DNA of 46,722 nt from Roseomonas populi (lineage in GTDB: Bacteria; Pseudomonadota; Alphaproteobacteria; Acetobacterales; Acetobacteraceae): assembly GCF_024594815.1 (NCBI RefSeq), contig NZ_JANJOU010000039.1:1-46722 (forward strand), given 5' to 3'. The position numbers and the translations under genes were made by a program. The notes under the pieces were generated by a model. The model did no database searches. It was not told where the DNA came from and saw only the letters and a list, made by a program, of their open reading frames with translations. Positions 6,933 to 15,205 of this stretch are shown here, one piece after another (positions within the stretch are counted from its first letter, which is position 1; each line of letters opens with the position of its first letter).

Positions 6933-9037
6933 CCCCGCAGCGTCACTACCGCGTCCAGCGCCCAGGCGCCCTCCCCCGCGGCGCCGACCCGCAAGGGGTT
7001 GATCTCGATCTCCTCGAACTCCCCGGGGCGGGCCTCCACCAGGGCGGAAATTGCTGCCATGGCCGCGCAGAGCGCCTCCAGGTCGCAGGGCGCGGCGCCG
7101 CGAAGGCCCTGCAGCAGCGGGAAGCCGCGCAAGTCCCGCAGCATGCGCGCGGCCTCCGCGGCATCAACGGGCAGGAGGCGGCGGGAGAGGTCGCGCAGCA
7201 GTTCCACATGGATGCCGCCGAGGCCGCAGGTCATCACCTGGCCCAGCACCGGGTCGCGGGAGACGGAGAGCAGGACCTCCTGGCCGCCGGAAGGCGCCAT
7301 GCGCTCCACCAGCACGCCGTCGATCCGCGCCTCCGGATGGTGCGCGCGGGCGGCACGGGCCACGGCCTCGAAGGCCGCGCCCGCCTCCTCCGCCGTTCGC
7401 AGCCCGAGCGCCACGCCGCCGATGTCGGATTTATGGAGGATGTCGGCGCTGGCGATCTTCACCGCGACCGGCAAGCCCAGCCGCGACGCGATCTCCGCCG
7501 CCTCGGCGGCCGAGCGGGCGATCTCTCCCTCCGGCACCGCGAGGCCGGCGGCGCGCAGCACCGCCTTGCCCTCCGCCTCGGACAAGGTCCGGGTGGGCCC
7601 GTCCGGCAGCCCGGCACCCAGGCCCCGCGGCATCGTGCCCGCTTCCCAGGCGCCGCGGTCAATGAAGCGCCGGAAGGCCCTGGCCGCGTTGCGAAGGCTG
7701 CGGATCGGCACCATCCCCGCCTCCGCGAAGTGCCGGTAGGCCGCACCCGTGCGCTCACTCATCCACACCGGGACGAGCGGCACGGGCGAGAGCCGTTGCG
7801 CCGCCGCCATCCGTTCCGCGACGGTGAGGGAGACGGGGCCGTAGTCGAGCGGCATCGGCAGCATCACCAGCGACACGGCCGGATCATTCGCCACCGCGGC
7901 CAGCGTCTCCTCGATCACGGCCGGGTTCGTCAGGGTGACAGTGGTCGTGTCCACGGGATTGCCAAGCGCGGCGAAGGAGGGAAGCTTCTCCGCCAGGACC
8001 GCGGTGGTTTCCGGCGCGAACTCGGCCAGGACGATGCCGGCCTGCCCCACCATGTCCGCCGCCAGCGCGCAGGCCCCGCCGGAGGAGCCGAAGACGGCGA
8101 TCCGCGCGCCGCGCCCCGGCCGCCCGCGCGCGAGCAGGGATGCGACGTCCACCAGCTCGTCCACGTCGTCCACCTCGATGATGCCCATCTGGCGGAAGGC
8201 AGCGCTGTTCACCTCGGCGGAGCCGGTGAGCGAGGCGGTGTGCGACGCCGCCGCCCTCATCCCGTATTCCGAGCGGCCGACCTTCAGGGCCACGATCGGC
8301 TTGCCTGCCTCAGCCGCAGCGCGCGCCGCGGCCAGGAAGCGCGGACCGTCCTTGATCCCCTCCAGGATGGTGCCGATCACCCGCACGTCGGGCGCGCCGG
8401 CCATGTAGTGGATGAAGTCCGCGACCTGCAGGTCCACCTCGTTGCCAGTGGAGCACCACAGGGCGAAGCCCGCGCCGCGCTCCATGGCCTGCATCAGGTT
8501 TCGCCCGAGCCCGCCGCCCTGCGTCGCCAGCCCGATTGGCCCCGGGCGCAGGTCGTCCTTGAAGGCAGGGGAGAAGGTGAAGCCGAGCCGCTTGTTGATG
8601 TTCGTCACGCCCGGGCAGTTCGGGCCGTAAAGGCGCATCCCCGTGGACTGCGCCAGCGCCTTCATCTCCGCCTCGGCAGCGCGCCCCTCCTCGCCCGTCT
8701 CGCCGAAGCCGGAGGTGAGGATGACGCAGACCTTCACGCCGATGGAAGCGCACTCACGCAGCGCTTCCATCACCCCGGCGGCCGGCACGGCGATAACGGC
8801 CAGCTCCGGTGCGGAGGGCAGGTCGGCGACGCGCCGGTGGCAGGGCAGGCCCCGCACCTCAGGCCGCGTCGCGTTCACGAGGTGCAGCGTGCCCCGGAAA
8901 TCCGAGTGGTCCACGATGTTGGCGAGCGTTCGCCCGCCCACGCTGGCCGCCCGTTCGGAGGCCCCGACGAGCACGACCGAGCGCGGGTCGAAAAGTGGGC
9001 CGAGATCGGAGAAGCCGCTCATGCCCATGCTGCTCAT
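6929..9037 (-). CDS. Acyl-CoA synthetase, NDP-forming (acetate-CoA ligase family)
   Basis: A 702-residue fused alpha-beta type acyl-CoA synthetase. Domain order: CoA-binding Rossmann domain (LFDPRSVVLVGAS, about residues 15-130), two succinyl-CoA ligase-like domains with the phosphorylated His in AASHTASLTGS, then a C-terminal ATP-grasp domain (PVAVKIASADILHKSDIGG). It forms acyl-CoA with ATP to ADP plus phosphate. The start overlaps the stop of the acyl-CoA dehydrogenase upstream by 4 nt, so the two are one operon read leftward. The pair looks like activation followed by alpha,beta-dehydrogenation of an acid. Confidence 0.88.
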   Translation of the reverse strand: MSSMGMSGFSDLGPLFDPRSVVLVGASERAASVGGRTLANIVDHSDFRGTLHLVNATRPEVRGLPCHRRVADLPSAPELAVIAVPAAGVMEALRECASIGVKVCVILTSGFGETGEEGRAAEAEMKALAQSTGMRLYGPNCPGVTNINKRLGFTFSPAFKDDLRPGPIGLATQGGGLGRNLMQAMERGAGFALWCSTGNEVDLQVADFIHYMAGAPDVRVIGTILEGIKDGPRFLAAARAAAEAGKPIVALKVGRSEYGMRAAASHTASLTGSAEVNSAAFRQMGIIEVDDVDELVDVASLLARGRPGRGARIAVFGSSGGACALAADMVGQAGIVLAEFAPETTAVLAEKLPSFAALGNPVDTTTVTLTNPAVIEETLAAVANDPAVSLVMLPMPLDYGPVSLTVAERMAAAQRLSPVPLVPVWMSERTGAAYRHFAEAGMVPIRSLRNAARAFRRFIDRGAWEAGTMPRGLGAGLPDGPTRTLSEAEGKAVLRAAGLAVPEGEIARSAAEAAEIASRLGLPVAVKIASADILHKSDIGGVALGLRTAEEAGAAFEAVARAARAHHPEARIDGVLVERMAPSGGQEVLLSVSRDPVLGQVMTCGLGGIHVELLRDLSRRLLPVDAAEAARMLRDLRGFPLLQGLRGAAPCDLEALCAAMAAISALVEARPGEFEEIEINPLRVGAAGEGAWALDAVVTLRG

Positions 9038-10182
9038 GTCAGCGCCGAGAGCCCGAGGATCTCGCGCCCGGCAATGAGCGTCTGGATCTCCGTCGTCCCC
9101 TCCGGGATCATGCCGCCGCGCGTGTCGCGGAAGATGCGCTCGATCGGGTAGTCGGTGGAGTAGCCCATGCCGCCATGCACCTGCAGCGCCATGTTCGCCA
9201 CCTCATGCGCCGCCTCGGTCGCGTAGAGCTTGGCGATGGAGCACTCCGTGCGCGCGTCGCGCCCGCGGTCCAGCGCGGTGGCGGCGTTGTAGGCCAGGGC
9301 CCGCGCCGCCTCCGTGCGGATGGTCATGTCCACGATGTGCTTCTGGATCAGCTGGAAGCTGCCGATCGGCCTGCCGAACTGCTTGCGGGCTTTCGCGTAG
9401 TCCACGGAGAGGTCCAGCGCGGCCTGGGCTGCGCCCACCGCGCCCATGGCGATATTCACCCGCGCGGCGTTCAGCCCCTTCAGGACGTTCTTGAAGGCGC
9501 CACCCTCCTCGCCCAGCAGGTTCTCCCGCGGGATCACCACGTCGCTGAAGCCAAGCTCCGCCGTGCCCGTGCAGCGCAGCACCATCGTGTCCAGCGGCCG
9601 CACGTCGTAGTGCGAGACCTCCCGCTCCACGATGAAGGCGGAGAGCCCGCCATCGCAATCCGGGCTGAAGGTACGGGCGATGATGATGGCGAAGTCGGCG
9701 TTCGCGCCGTTGGTGATCCACATCTTCCGCCCGTTGAGGACGTAGGTGTCGCCCTTGCGGTCGGCGCGCGCCTGGACGCCCGCGGCGTTCGAGCCGGTAT
9801 CGGGTTCGGTCAGCCCGAAGCAGGCGCGCCGGCGGTTCTCCAGCAGCGGCAGCATGAAGCGCTCCCGCTGTTCCGGCGTGCCGTAGGCGTGCAGCCGGTT
9901 GATGGCGCCGTTGGTGATGTTCACGAGGGTGCGGAGCGACATCCAGTAGTAGCCGCTCTGCTCCAGCAGCATCCCCCAGGTGACGTAGTCCAGCCCGAAG
10001 CCGCCATCCGATTCTGGCAATCGGCCGCCGAGATAGCCGAACTCCGCCAGTTCCCCCAGGATCTCGAAGGGAAAGGTCTTCGCAACCTCGTGCGCGTTGA
10101 TCACGGGCGCGACGCGGCGCTCCATGAAGCGGCGCACGTTGTCGCGCAGCAGCTCCTGCTCGGGGGTGAGGTCAACGGCCAT
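9034..10182 (-). CDS. Acyl-CoA dehydrogenase
   Basis: A 382-residue FAD flavoprotein that would introduce an alpha,beta double bond into an acyl-CoA and pass electrons to ETF. The N-terminal helical domain is followed by CFGLTEPDTGSNAAG (FAD/substrate loop) and WITNGANADF. The C-terminal part has RKQFGRPIGSFQLIQKH and QVHGGMGYSTDYPIERIFRD. The catalytic base is Glu361 in PEGTTEIQ, the usual position. First gene of a two-gene leftward operon with the NDP-forming acyl-CoA synthetase. Its promoter (TTGACT-N16-TACCAT, 10315-10340) contains an inverted repeat also found at the TetR locus. Confidence 0.9.
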   Translation of the reverse strand: MAVDLTPEQELLRDNVRRFMERRVAPVINAHEVAKTFPFEILGELAEFGYLGGRLPESDGGFGLDYVTWGMLLEQSGYYWMSLRTLVNITNGAINRLHAYGTPEQRERFMLPLLENRRRACFGLTEPDTGSNAAGVQARADRKGDTYVLNGRKMWITNGANADFAIIIARTFSPDCDGGLSAFIVEREVSHYDVRPLDTMVLRCTGTAELGFSDVVIPRENLLGEEGGAFKNVLKGLNAARVNIAMGAVGAAQAALDLSVDYAKARKQFGRPIGSFQLIQKHIVDMTIRTEAARALAYNAATALDRGRDARTECSIAKLYATEAAHEVANMALQVHGGMGYSTDYPIERIFRDTRGGMIPEGTTEIQTLIAGREILGLSALT

Positions 10183-10313
10183 GGGCGCCTCGGGGCCGGC
10201 ACGCCGGGTCCGGATGCCGCGATCGGTGATGCCCCGCCGTGAGACGCGCCATGCCCGCTTCCTTCCTATCGCCGAGCGTTTCCCGCCCTGGCGTCCATCT
10301 CTGGTGAAGGAAT

Positions 10314-10340
10314 GGTAGCGTAAGTGACTTCTGAGTCAAC
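10314..10340 (-). promoter_or_regulatory. Promoter and operator of the acyl-CoA dehydrogenase operon
   Basis: On the minus strand TTGACT is followed after 16 nt by TACCAT. The spacer carries the inverted repeat TGACT-N4-AGTCA (10325-10338). The same layout, with 15 of 19 matching bases in the core, recurs at 15113-15140 in front of the Bug/thiolase operon. The shared sequence suggests one regulator for both, most simply the TetR protein at 14377-15033. Confidence 0.55.
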
Positions 10341-10442
10341 ATCATGCCTTGGAGGTCACGATAGGCCCCTGCCATCCCGCTCTGGAAAGCGCGCGGCCGC
10401 TCCTCTAACGGCAGGGCCCACCGGATCCTTCCTGGAACACCC

Positions 10443-11195
10443 ATGCCGACCACCGTCCCGGCGACCCTGCGCACCCTGGCCGTCTTCGAGGTCTTCGCGC
10501 GGGAGCAACGCGACCTCTCCAATGCCGAGATCGCCCGCCTCATCGGCCTGCCGGAGAGCAGCACGTCGGACCTGCTGCACACGCTGCACGAGGCGGGATA
10601 CCTGCTCCGCACCGTCCGTTCCCGCCGCTTCTATCCCACGCGCCGCCTGCTGGAGGTCGCGCGGCAATCAGCGGAGCGGGATCCGATCGCCACCTTTGCG
10701 GCGGACGCCATCGCGGCACTGAGCGAACGCACGGGCGAAACGGCCATTTGCGGCCGGCCGGACGGGACCCGCGTGCAGATCGTCGCGATCCAGGAGGGCA
10801 GCCACCCCCTGAGATTCATGCTGCGGCCGGGGGAGCGCCTGGCCATGCACGCCTCCGCGCTCGGCAAGGCGCTGCTCGCCCTCATGCCGCCGGAGGAGAT
10901 GCGCCGGACGATCCGTGCCCGCACCCTGCGCCAGCTTGGCCCCGCCACCATCACCGATCCCCAGCGGCTGGAAGCGGCGGTGGAGGAGGTGCGGGCGCGG
11001 GGCTGGGCCTGGGTGGCCGACGAGGCCGGCGAGGGCGTGGCCGCCATCGCCATCGCCGGGCTGGTCGGGGGCGAGCCCTTGGCCGTCTCCCTCGCCGGTC
11101 CGACCAGCCGGTTGGAGGCAAGCCGGGAGGCCTATCGCGCGGCGCTGGACGAGGTGCGGCCCCTCCTCTTCGGCCCCGTTCCGCCCGCGGCCTGA
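10443..11195 (+). CDS. IclR family transcriptional regulator
   Basis: A 250-residue regulator. The N-terminal winged helix-turn-helix (about residues 1-70) includes LSNAEIARLIGLPESSTSDLLHTLHEAGYL; the C-terminal IclR effector domain contains AMHASALGKALLALMPPEEM and ends in a Gly/Ala-rich strand pattern. IclR proteins commonly control aromatic and carboxylate catabolism and bind small acids. It lies between the acyl-CoA dehydrogenase operon (divergent) and the Bug pair downstream, so either or both could be targets. Confidence 0.9.
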   Translation: MPTTVPATLRTLAVFEVFAREQRDLSNAEIARLIGLPESSTSDLLHTLHEAGYLLRTVRSRRFYPTRRLLEVARQSAERDPIATFAADAIAALSERTGETAICGRPDGTRVQIVAIQEGSHPLRFMLRPGERLAMHASALGKALLALMPPEEMRRTIRARTLRQLGPATITDPQRLEAAVEEVRARGWAWVADEAGEGVAAIAIAGLVGGEPLAVSLAGPTSRLEASREAYRAALDEVRPLLFGPVPPAA

Positions 11196-11204
11196 AGACG
11201 CGCG

Positions 11205-11232
11205 TTGATTCCTCCCCTCCCTTCGGTATCCT
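11205..11232 (+). promoter_or_regulatory. Putative promoter of the tandem Bug genes
   Basis: TTGATT (11205-11210) and TATCCT (11227-11232) are separated by 16 nt, the same spacing as the other promoters in this block. They lie about 60 nt upstream of the first Bug start. Placement and hexamers fit a sigma-70-type promoter. Confidence 0.4.
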
Positions 11233-11246
11233 GAAGGTCACTCCGA

Positions 11247-11260
11247 TGACTCGGAGGTCA
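11247..11260. promoter_or_regulatory. Inverted repeat TGAC-N6-GTCA in the Bug leader
   Basis: TGACTCGGAGGTCA is an imperfect inverted repeat just downstream of the putative -10. It resembles the TGACT...AGTCA repeats at 10325 and 15114 but has a different spacer. It may be a weaker or diverged copy of the same operator. Confidence 0.3.
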
Positions 11261-11289
11261 CGGCGCAAAGCCGGATGCGGGAGGAGAGG

Positions 11290-12276
11290 ATGCGGATCAC
11301 CAGACGGGCCCTCGGCCTGGGGTTGGCGGCGCTCGGCGCTGCGGGCGGCGCGGGGCGTACGGCGGCGCAGGGCGGCTACCCCAACCGATCCCTCACCTGG
11401 ATCGTGCCCTTCACCCCGGCCGGCATCACGGACGTCAATTCCCGCCTTTTCGCGCGCAAGCTCGGCGCGGGGCTCGGCCAGACCGTCATCATCGACAACC
11501 GCCCTGGCGCCGGGGGCACGCTGGGCACTGAGGTGGGCGCGCGCGCCGCGCCCGACGGCTACACGATGATGTACGGGACCCAGGGCACGCTCGCGACCGC
11601 CCCCGCCCTGTTCCGGCGGCTGCCCTACGATCCCCTGCGCAGCTTCATCCCCATCCAGGCCATGTTCGAGACGCCGAACGTGCTGGTGGTGCATCCCTAC
11701 CGCCCCTACCGCACCGCGAAGGAGCTGATTGCCTACGCCAAGGCGAACCCGGGCAAGGTGAACTTCGGCAGCTCCGGCGTTGGCACCGGCACGCACTTGG
11801 CCGCCGTGCTCTTTCAGACCGTGGCCGGCATCGAGATGACACATGTGCCCTATCCCGGCAGCGGCCCGGCGCTGACAGACCTGATCGCGGGCACGCTGGA
11901 CATCATGTTCGACTACGCGGTCGCCACGCGGGACCACATCGAGGGGAACCGCCTGCGCCCGGTGCTGGTGACGGCGAAGGACCGGATCCCGGCCCTGCCG
12001 GAGGTGCCCACCGTGGTGGAGATCGGCCTGCCGGACGCCGCCTCCGCCGCCTGGTCCGGCATCCTCCTCCCCGCCGGCTCCCCGCCCGAAGCGGTGGAGA
12101 AGCTGGCCGCGGAGGCCGCGGTGACGATCCGCGACCCCGAGATCCGCCGCGTGGCCGAAGCCAACGGCAGCCGGCCGATGGTGGAGCTGAGCCGCGACAG
12201 CTTCGCGCGCTTCATCGCGGCGGAGATCCCGCGCTGGGCGGAGATCGTCCGCCGATCCGGCGCGCAGCCGAGCTGA
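11290..12276 (+). CDS. Bug family tripartite tricarboxylate transporter substrate-binding protein
   Basis: A 328-residue periplasmic receptor of the Bug/TctC family, which binds carboxylates for tripartite tricarboxylate transporters or sensing. Start at the Met at 11290 because GGAGAGG lies immediately before it. The N-terminus MRITRRALGLGLAALG...AAQ is a signal peptide, possibly Tat given the RR. Family motifs are WIVPFTPAGITD, VIIDNRPGAGGTLGTE, APDGYTM and MTHVPYPGSGPALTDLIAG. It is 10 nt upstream of a close paralogue, with which it is probably co-transcribed. Confidence 0.9.
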   Translation: MRITRRALGLGLAALGAAGGAGRTAAQGGYPNRSLTWIVPFTPAGITDVNSRLFARKLGAGLGQTVIIDNRPGAGGTLGTEVGARAAPDGYTMMYGTQGTLATAPALFRRLPYDPLRSFIPIQAMFETPNVLVVHPYRPYRTAKELIAYAKANPGKVNFGSSGVGTGTHLAAVLFQTVAGIEMTHVPYPGSGPALTDLIAGTLDIMFDYAVATRDHIEGNRLRPVLVTAKDRIPALPEVPTVVEIGLPDAASAAWSGILLPAGSPPEAVEKLAAEAAVTIRDPEIRRVAEANGSRPMVELSRDSFARFIAAEIPRWAEIVRRSGAQPS

Positions 12277-12286
12277 GGGGTCTGCC

Positions 12287-13276
12287 ATGCCGTTCACCCG
12301 GCGCACCCTCGCCCTCGGCGGCGCCCTTGTCGGGGCCGTCCGGCCGGGCGGGGCGGCGGCGCAGGGTGCCGCGCCCTATCCCTCCCGCGCCATCACCTGG
12401 ATCGTGCCCTTCAACGCGGCCGGCGTGACGGATTCCACATCCCGCCTCGCCTCCCGCAAGCTTGGCCAGCAACTCGGGCAGCCCGTGGTGATCGAGAACC
12501 GGCCCGGCGCCGGCGGCACGCTCGGTACGGAGTACGCCGCCCGCGCGGCGCCGGACGGCTACACGGTCCTCTACGGCACCAACGCCGCCATGTCCGGCGC
12601 CCCCGCCCTGTACCGGCGCCTGGGCTACCACCCCGTCCGCAGCTTCACGCCGCTGCAGGGCCTGTTCGAGTCCTCCAACGTGCTCGTCGCCAACCCCTCG
12701 CGCCCCTACCGCACGGCGGAGGAGTTCATCCGCTTCGCCCGCGCTAATCCGGGGCGCGTCAACCTCGCCCATGCCGGCGTCGGCACCTCCACGCACCTCA
12801 CCGCCGTGCTGTTCGAATCCATCGCCGGGATCGAGATGACGCACGTTGCCTATACCGGCGCGGCACCCGCCCTGACCGACCTCATGGCCGGCAACGTGGA
12901 CGTGATGTTCGACTACGTGGCGACCACGCGGGATCCCATCGCCGAGGGCCGCATGCGTCCCCTCGCCGTCACCGCCCGCACGCGCATCCCCGCGCTGCCC
13001 TCCGCGCCGACCGTCGCCGAGATCGGGCTGCCCGACGCCTGGTCCTCCACCTGGTCGGGCCTGTTCATGCCGGTCGGCGCCCCCGCCCCCGTGGTGGAGC
13101 GCCTCTCCGCCGCAGCCGCCGCCGTGATCCGGGACCCGGAGATGCGCGCCTTCGGCGAGGGCAATGGCAGCCGCCCCATGGAGGAGCTGGCCGGCGAGGC
13201 CTTCGGCCGCTTCGTCGCGGCCGAGATGGAGCGTTGGGGAGGGATCGTCCGCCGATCCGGCGCACAGCCCCTCTGA
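12287..13276 (+). CDS. Bug family substrate-binding protein (tandem paralogue)
   Basis: A 329-residue receptor with signal peptide (MPFTRRTLALGGALVGA...AAAQG) and the family motifs WIVPFNAAGVTDSTSR, VIENRPGAGGTLGTE, APDGYTV and MTHVAYTGAAPALTDLMAG. Its sequence tracks the upstream gene along its whole length, including the C-terminal GIVRRSGAQP, so the pair is a tandem duplication. Differences in the binding-loop residues (FNAAGVTD against FTPAGITD) suggest separate ligands. Confidence 0.9.
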   Translation: MPFTRRTLALGGALVGAVRPGGAAAQGAAPYPSRAITWIVPFNAAGVTDSTSRLASRKLGQQLGQPVVIENRPGAGGTLGTEYAARAAPDGYTVLYGTNAAMSGAPALYRRLGYHPVRSFTPLQGLFESSNVLVANPSRPYRTAEEFIRFARANPGRVNLAHAGVGTSTHLTAVLFESIAGIEMTHVAYTGAAPALTDLMAGNVDVMFDYVATTRDPIAEGRMRPLAVTARTRIPALPSAPTVAEIGLPDAWSSTWSGLFMPVGAPAPVVERLSAAAAAVIRDPEMRAFGEGNGSRPMEELAGEAFGRFVAAEMERWGGIVRRSGAQPL

Positions 13277-13295
13277 GGGGCTGCGCGTCCATCCC

Positions 13296-14294
13296 TCACT
13301 CCATGCGGATGTTGGCTCCCCGGATCACCGCACCGATGCTCGTCCGCTCCGCGGAGAGCGCGGCGGCGAAATCCTGCGGCCCCAGCCAGGCGGATTGTCC
13401 GCCGAGGTCCCTGATGCGCTCCGAGAAGCCCGGGTGGCCCACGGTGCGCCGGACCACCTCTGTCAGGTAGGCCACCATGGCCGGCGGCATGTCCGGCGGG
13501 CCGCCCAGGCCGACCCAGGTGGTCATGACCACGCCGGGCACCACGCTGTTCAGCGTGGCGGCACCCGGGAAATCCGGGTGCGGCTGCTCCCCCGTCACCG
13601 CGATGGCGCGCAGCGAACCGGCGCGCACATGGGGAAGGGTCGGGCTGACGCTGTCGATCATGAAGTCGATCTTGCCGCCGATCAGGTCCGCCACCGCCGG
13701 GCCGCTGCCGCGATAGGGCACATGAGTCGCCTCGAAGCTGCCCTCCTTCTTCAGCATCTCCATGACAATGTGCTGGGAGGTGCCCGGCCCGGGCGTGCCG
13801 TAGGACAAGGGGTTGGCGCGGGACCGCGCCCGCGCCGCCTCCAGCAACTGGCGCACGTCGCGGAAGGGCGAGTCCTTCGGCACGACCATCACGAGTTGCC
13901 CGGCCGTCATCCGCGCGATGGCCGTGATGTCGCGCTCGGGGTCGTAGGGCACGCGCATCATCAGGGGATTGGTGACGACCTGGCCGGGGGTGAGCATCAG
14001 CAGCGTGTAGCCATCGGCGGGGGCACGCGCCGTCATCTCGGTCGCCACGTTGCCTCCGGCACCCGAGCGGTTCTCCAGCACGACCTGCTGGCCCAGGAAC
14101 TCCGAGAGGATGGGGGCCGCCAGCCGGGCCGCGATGTCGGTCGCGCCGCCTGGCGCGAAGCCGATCAACAGCCGGATGGGCTTGGAGGGATAGCCCGGCG
14201 GCGGCTGCGGGACCGGCTGCGCCGGCGATGCAGCGGGGGCGGCAAATGGCGACGCAGCCCCAGCGGCCAGCAGGCCCCGGCGGGTCCATCTCAT
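13296..14294 (-). CDS. Bug family substrate-binding protein
   Basis: A 332-residue periplasmic receptor, convergent with the tandem pair. Signal peptide at residues 1-27 (MRWTRRGLLAAGAASPFAAP...AQP). Motifs: LLIGFAPGGATDIAARL, VVLENRSGAGGNVATEM, PADGYTLLML and ATHVPYRGSGPAVADLIGGKIDFMIDS. The PGGATDIAAR and FMIDSVS segments are shared with the receptor at 16171, its nearest relative here. It is transcribed from a promoter overlapping the end of the TetR gene. Confidence 0.9.
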   Translation of the reverse strand: MRWTRRGLLAAGAASPFAAPAASPAQPVPQPPPGYPSKPIRLLIGFAPGGATDIAARLAAPILSEFLGQQVVLENRSGAGGNVATEMTARAPADGYTLLMLTPGQVVTNPLMMRVPYDPERDITAIARMTAGQLVMVVPKDSPFRDVRQLLEAARARSRANPLSYGTPGPGTSQHIVMEMLKKEGSFEATHVPYRGSGPAVADLIGGKIDFMIDSVSPTLPHVRAGSLRAIAVTGEQPHPDFPGAATLNSVVPGVVMTTWVGLGGPPDMPPAMVAYLTEVVRRTVGHPGFSERIRDLGGQSAWLGPQDFAAALSAERTSIGAVIRGANIRME

Positions 14295-14353
14295 GACGGG
14301 TCCTCCTCCCGGCCGGCGCTTCCGCCGGTCATCGCCCTTCGGCGGTGACCTAT

Positions 14354-14381
14354 TGGTCTGTGAAGTTACCCGGGAGTCAAG
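14354..14381 (-). promoter_or_regulatory. Putative promoter of the 13296-14294 Bug gene
   Basis: On the minus strand TTGACT is followed after 16 nt by GACCAA, and the spacer keeps GT-ACTTC of the motif seen at 10314 and 15113 (14 of 19 core bases match the latter). It overlaps the last codons of the TetR gene. The palindromic half is less well conserved than at the other two sites. Confidence 0.4.
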
Positions 14382-15033
14382 TTTCCGCCGCCCTGCCCGC
14401 CCCGCGGAGCCCGTTCAGCACGAAGCCGGCAAAGGTCTCGCCGATCTCCCGGCCGGTCAGCGGCCCGTCCGGCGTGTACCAGCGGGCGATGTGGTTGATC
14501 GCGCCCATGAAGAAGGCGACCACCAGCTTCGGGTCGCCAGGCGCGATCGATCCGGCGTCCATCGCCGCCTGCACCATGTCGCGCAGCGCCCGGTCCGCTT
14601 CGCGCATGCGCGCGCGGATGGGATCGGCGTATTCCGGGGGCAGAGAGGTCACCGGCTCCGCCAGAACGGCGTAGGAGCCGAGCTCGCTCGTCACGAGGTC
14701 GATGTAGTTCACGATGTAGAGGCGCAGCCGCTCTAGCGGGTCCTCGCTAGCAGCGAAGGCAGCCTTGCGCGCCTCTGCCCCCGCGTCGAAGGCGATCGTT
14801 TTCGCCTCGTAGAGGATCTCGTGCTTCGTGCGGACGTATCGGTAGAGCGCGGGCTTGGTGACGCCCAGCGCCTCCGCGATCTCCTCCAGTGAGGTGTTGT
14901 GGAATCCCCGGCGGCCGAAGGCGCGGGCGGCCTCGCGCACCAGGGCGCGGCGCTTTGTCTCGAACTGCGCCTCGCGCGCCGGGACGGCATCCGCCCAACG
15001 CGCCGGCTTCTTCACGCTCGCCGTCCGGTTCAT
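14377..15033 (-). CDS. TetR family transcriptional regulator
   Basis: A 218-residue regulator. The N-terminal DNA-binding domain reads FETKRRALVREAARAFGRRGFHNTSLEEIAEALGVTKPALYRYVRTKHEIL (quoted in part: FHNTSLEEIAEALGVTKPAL). The C-terminal ligand domain is all-helical and ends with NHIARWYTPDGPLTGREI, a pattern common in FadR/KstR2-like TetR proteins of fatty-acid or sterol catabolism. A Met at 15033 is preferred over one 12 codons upstream. It is divergent from the nine-gene operon starting at 15206, and the gap carries a clear inverted repeat. It probably represses that operon and itself until an acyl-CoA ligand binds; this is inference. Confidence 0.88.
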   Translation of the reverse strand: MNRTASVKKPARWADAVPAREAQFETKRRALVREAARAFGRRGFHNTSLEEIAEALGVTKPALYRYVRTKHEILYEAKTIAFDAGAEARKAAFAASEDPLERLRLYIVNYIDLVTSELGSYAVLAEPVTSLPPEYADPIRARMREADRALRDMVQAAMDAGSIAPGDPKLVVAFFMGAINHIARWYTPDGPLTGREIGETFAGFVLNGLRGAGRAAET

Positions 15034-15112
15034 TGGCCCATCCCGCTTTGCCGCATGTGATGGCCGCACCGGCGGGCCAGCGCAAGCCGGGCCTCCGTGC
15101 GCGTCATTTGAG

Positions 15113-15140
15113 TTGACTTCAAAGTCACTTCGGATACCAT
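15113..15140 (+). promoter_or_regulatory. Promoter and operator of the Bug/thiolase operon
   Basis: TTGACT, 16 nt and TACCAT form a promoter for the rightward operon. The inverted repeat TGACTT-CA-AAGTCA (15114-15127) overlaps the -35 and spacer, a position suited to repression. The same element drives the acyl-CoA dehydrogenase operon at 10314-10340. Being between the TetR gene and its divergent neighbour, it is the likely TetR operator. Confidence 0.6.
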
Positions 15141-15205
15141 TCGGTCACTGCATGTGTTTCGGGGTCCAGCGGCGGCCAACGCGGCGGATCGACGGAGGAT
15201 CGTCC

